This document shows, piece after piece, positions 12,694-14,086 of a stretch of 14,086 bases of DNA (its first letter is position 1; each line of letters begins with the position of its first letter). Origin of the DNA: Patescibacteria group bacterium. Its GTDB lineage: Bacteria; Patescibacteriota; Gracilibacteria; UBA1369; PNNO01. A program made the translations under genes and the position numbers. The stretch is from NCBI GenBank assembly GCA_024275695.1, contig JAJRYP010000103.1:1-14086 (forward strand). The letters run 5' to 3'. Under the pieces are notes generated by a model. That model ran no database searches and was not told the DNA's origin. It worked only from the letters and a program-made list of their open reading frames with translations.

Positions 12694-12942
12694 ATGAAAA
12701 AAGTGAAAAGAATTCTTGAGAAAAAGGAAATCCTTCCGTTTTTAAAGGCAAGAAGATTATTGTCACAATATAAAAAAGCCAAAAACTTCCTCCTATCTGA
12801 GAATGTACTTCAAATCAAATTTAAGGAACGAAAACCAAAAGGAAGTGGTATATGGTCTTTTAGAATAAACAGGCAATTTAGAGCTTTGGGAATTTTTGAC
12901 AAAAATGGCAATTGGATTCTTTTTAGCGATGCAGTGTGTTAA
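12694..12942 (+). CDS. Type II toxin, RelE/ParE superfamily
   Basis: 82 residues, slightly short for the family. RelE-like members cut mRNA on the ribosome, whereas ParE-like members poison gyrase; which applies here cannot be told. The core is visible: helices at 9-35, then VLQIKFKERKPKGSGIWSFRINRQFRALGIFDKNGNWILFSD, with the family's strand pattern in which G-x-W-x-x-R-I-N-x-x-x-R carries the conserved Arg residues 57 and 63. The usual last strand, often ending near an I-x-D-H-Q or H-D-x-Y stretch, is cut to DAVC, and the stop overlaps the stop of the convergent corA by 4 bp. The toxin may therefore have lost its extreme C-terminus and could be inactive. It follows the Phd/YefM gene after one base. 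Confidence 0.82.
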   Translation: MKKVKRILEKKEILPFLKARRLLSQYKKAKNFLLSENVLQIKFKERKPKGSGIWSFRINRQFRALGIFDKNGNWILFSDAVC

Positions 12943-13859
12943 ATCCACTTTTTGTAGCGAAAAAAGACAAGCATTGTTATAACAACCAAAATAAGAAAAG
13001 CACTAATGATGCCATATGCATATTCATGACCGGCAAAAGGCAGCCCTATATTCATTCCATAGAATCCGGTAATAAAAGTTAAAGGCAACATAATTACGGA
13101 AAATATAGTCAGAATTTTGATTATGTTATTTGTATTGTGCGTAAGAATCGATTCGTTTGTTTCCTGAAGAGAAGCTACGATATCACGTAAAGTCTCAAGA
13201 ATATTGTAAATTTTCTCAACTTTATCAACAACGTCATCAAAATAAACATCAAGTGTTTCCGGAAGAAATTTTTTATTTTTGTGCTCCAACTGAGCAACCA
13301 AAGTACGTTGAGGAATAATAATTCGTCTAAAAGTAATAATATCTTTTTTAAAAGTAAGGATATCCTTAAGCATATCGCGCGGATTTTCCGTTTGAAATAC
13401 GGAATCTTCGATTTCGTCTATTTCAGCGTACAGGTTATCCAAGAGAGGGAAACATGCTCCGAACATTTCATCGATAATATTGTAAAGAAGATAACCCGAT
13501 GTAGAACCCATGTATTTTTTACGAAGAGTGGGACGTCTTTTAATTTTATTAAAAATATTGGTAAGCACCTTGTTTCCCGGACTGAGAGTGATTATGTATG
13601 ACTGCCCGATAAAAACATTAATTTCATCCTGAAGAATACTATCGGTCGCTTTGTCGTAATACGGGAAGTGCAAAACAATGAAAAGGTATTTGTCATATTC
13701 ATCAATTTTCGGACGCTGTATTTTTGAAAGACAATCTTCAAGATCCAGATGATGAAATTTATGTTTTTTATTTAAAAGAGCGAGTGTTTTTTCGGTTGGA
13801 TTGATAATATTCTCCCATGTCAGAGATCCGTGTTTGATTGACTGTAATCTATCAGGCAT
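12939..13859 (-). CDS. corA: CorA-family magnesium/divalent cation channel
   Basis: 306 residues, normal for the family. CorA forms a pentameric inner-membrane channel that takes up Mg2+ (also Co2+ or Ni2+). A cytoplasmic alpha/beta domain (about 1-140, with the family's LDLEDCLSKIQRPKIDEYDKYLFIVLHFP and a QSYIITLS strand) leads to the long stalk helix (about 150-262, with DEMFGACFPLLDNLYAEIDEIEDSVF). TM1 (about 245-265) ends in the selectivity signature Y267-G268-M269-N270. TM2 (about 281-300) ends with the basic tail RYKKWI. ATG at 13859 is preceded directly by a hairpin rather than a ribosome site. It converges on the toxin gene with a 4-bp overlap. Confidence 0.95.
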   Translation of the reverse strand: MPDRLQSIKHGSLTWENIINPTEKTLALLNKKHKFHHLDLEDCLSKIQRPKIDEYDKYLFIVLHFPYYDKATDSILQDEINVFIGQSYIITLSPGNKVLTNIFNKIKRRPTLRKKYMGSTSGYLLYNIIDEMFGACFPLLDNLYAEIDEIEDSVFQTENPRDMLKDILTFKKDIITFRRIIIPQRTLVAQLEHKNKKFLPETLDVYFDDVVDKVEKIYNILETLRDIVASLQETNESILTHNTNNIIKILTIFSVIMLPLTFITGFYGMNIGLPFAGHEYAYGIISAFLILVVITMLVFFRYKKWI

Positions 13860-13879
13860 AGGAATAACTGTTATTACCT
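13860..13879 (-). promoter_or_regulatory. Hairpin abutting the corA start codon
   Basis: In the corA transcript AGGTAATAAC pairs with GTTATTCCT: AGG with CCT and AATAAC with GTTATT, with one bulged T, ending directly at the ATG. It could hide the start region and make translation conditional, or be a DNA operator; both are inference. Confidence 0.45.
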
Positions 13880-13893
13880 AAAAAACCTTACAT

Positions 13894-13923
13894 AATATAC
13901 TGTTTTTGTTTATGATATGTCAA
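13894..13923 (-). promoter_or_regulatory. corA promoter
   Basis: Minus strand: consensus -35 TTGACA (13923-13918), 18-bp spacer, -10 TATATT (13899-13894). It gives a short leader of about 28 bases that includes the hairpin at 13860-13879. Confidence 0.65.
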
Positions 13924-13961
13924 ACAGAGGCAGGCGTAAAGCGAGAGTCTTGTCCAAATCT

Positions 13962-13976
13962 AAATGATACCTGAAC
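13962..13976. repeat. 15-bp direct repeat AAATGATACCTGAAC, copy 1
   Basis: Identical to 13997-14011, with a start-to-start distance of 35 bp (just over three helical turns). Suggests two binding sites for one protein, such as a transposase. Confidence 0.75.
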
Positions 13977-13996
13977 AGGGATCGGAATCTAATGAA

Positions 13997-14011
13997 AAAT
14001 GATACCTGAAC
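13997..14011. repeat. 15-bp direct repeat AAATGATACCTGAAC, copy 2
   Basis: Second identical copy, same orientation as 13962-13976, with 20 bases between the copies. Confidence 0.75.
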
Positions 14012-14046
14012 TTTAAAAAGTGATGTGTAAGTGTCATATATAATTT

Positions 14047-14086
14047 ATGAACATTACTATGAACATCTCACACATCACCACAATCG
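14047..14086 (+). CDS. Start of an ORF leaving the window, possibly a transposase
   Basis: ATG at 14047, or ATG at 14059 in the same frame, opens a frame that stays open to the window edge (MNITMNISHITTI). Too short to identify. The ATG at 14059 is the likelier start because the TATAAT at 14039-14044 lies too close to the first. Position just inside a probable IS end suggests a transposase. Confidence 0.35.
   Translation, partial: MNITMNISHITTI

Larger units (their letters stand above)
13951..14086 (+). mobile_element. Probable left end of an insertion sequence, running off the window
   Basis: From a TGT at 13951 the sequence changes character: two direct copies of a 15-base motif, a perfect TATAAT (14039-14044) and an ORF start follow within 110 bp. 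Paired binding motifs at a TGT-starting tip followed closely by a transposase gene fit IS481-like elements, which I recall as common in CPR genomes. The transposase itself lies outside the window, so the family is a guess. Confidence 0.4.

Noticed and set aside
12569..12766. Minus-strand ORF of 65 codons rich in Ser and Phe across the antitoxin
   Set aside because: It is the antisense of the Lys/Glu-rich antitoxin tail, with no independent support.

Overview
The window looks like a piece of a small, AT-rich bacterial genome of the Candidate Phyla Radiation (Patescibacteria). This is an inference from the set of protein types: a CPR-style Fic protein, a serine-recombinase tail, a peptidoglycan-recognition amidase with NBR1-like Ig domains, a DUF4389-like membrane protein, short ribosomal protein S15, and genes with few clear Shine-Dalgarno sites. 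A phylum or genus cannot be named from the sequence alone.

Layout. (a) 1-2676 is an accessory stretch made largely of broken genes: the C-terminal half of a 4-alpha-glucanotransferase (malQ), an intact Fic-family gene on the minus strand flanked by a 15-bp direct repeat, the N-terminal part of an M23 peptidase, and the C-terminal part of a serine recombinase. The recombinase piece ends exactly at the CCA end of a tRNA-Gly. (b) 2677-5761 is a conserved minus-strand block transcribed leftward: rpsO, pnp, a DUF4389-like gene and tRNA-Gly(GCC). The rpsO-pnp spacer can fold as two mutually exclusive hairpins. (c) 5748-9583 holds a major-facilitator transporter (plus) diverging from rpsO. It meets a convergent minus-strand group tail to tail: a 57-codon small gene, a 353-aa unknown protein, thioredoxin, a strong terminator and an SPFH/prohibitin-like protein. 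(d) 9658-12214 has a divergent promoter region, then a membrane-anchored zinc amidase cut by an in-frame TAA between two Ig-like domains, and a small very basic protein. (e) 12212-13923 has a type II toxin-antitoxin pair lying between a decayed corA 3' end and an intact corA, which suggests the pair arrived by recombination in corA. (f) 13951-14086 looks like the left end of an insertion sequence with two 15-bp repeats and the start of an ORF.

How the genes relate. Core RNA metabolism (S15, PNPase, tRNA-Gly), membrane and redox housekeeping (SPFH, thioredoxin), Mg2+ uptake (CorA) and cell-wall remodelling (amidase) are interrupted by mobile or defensive modules (Fic, toxin-antitoxin, recombinase remnant, IS end). 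I found no clearly new multi-gene system. The most novel-looking signals are the rpsO-pnp RNA switch candidate, the corA scar around the toxin-antitoxin pair, the promoter-overlapping operator of the Fic gene, and the unlisted 57-aa gene that resembles the N-terminal domain of its neighbour.
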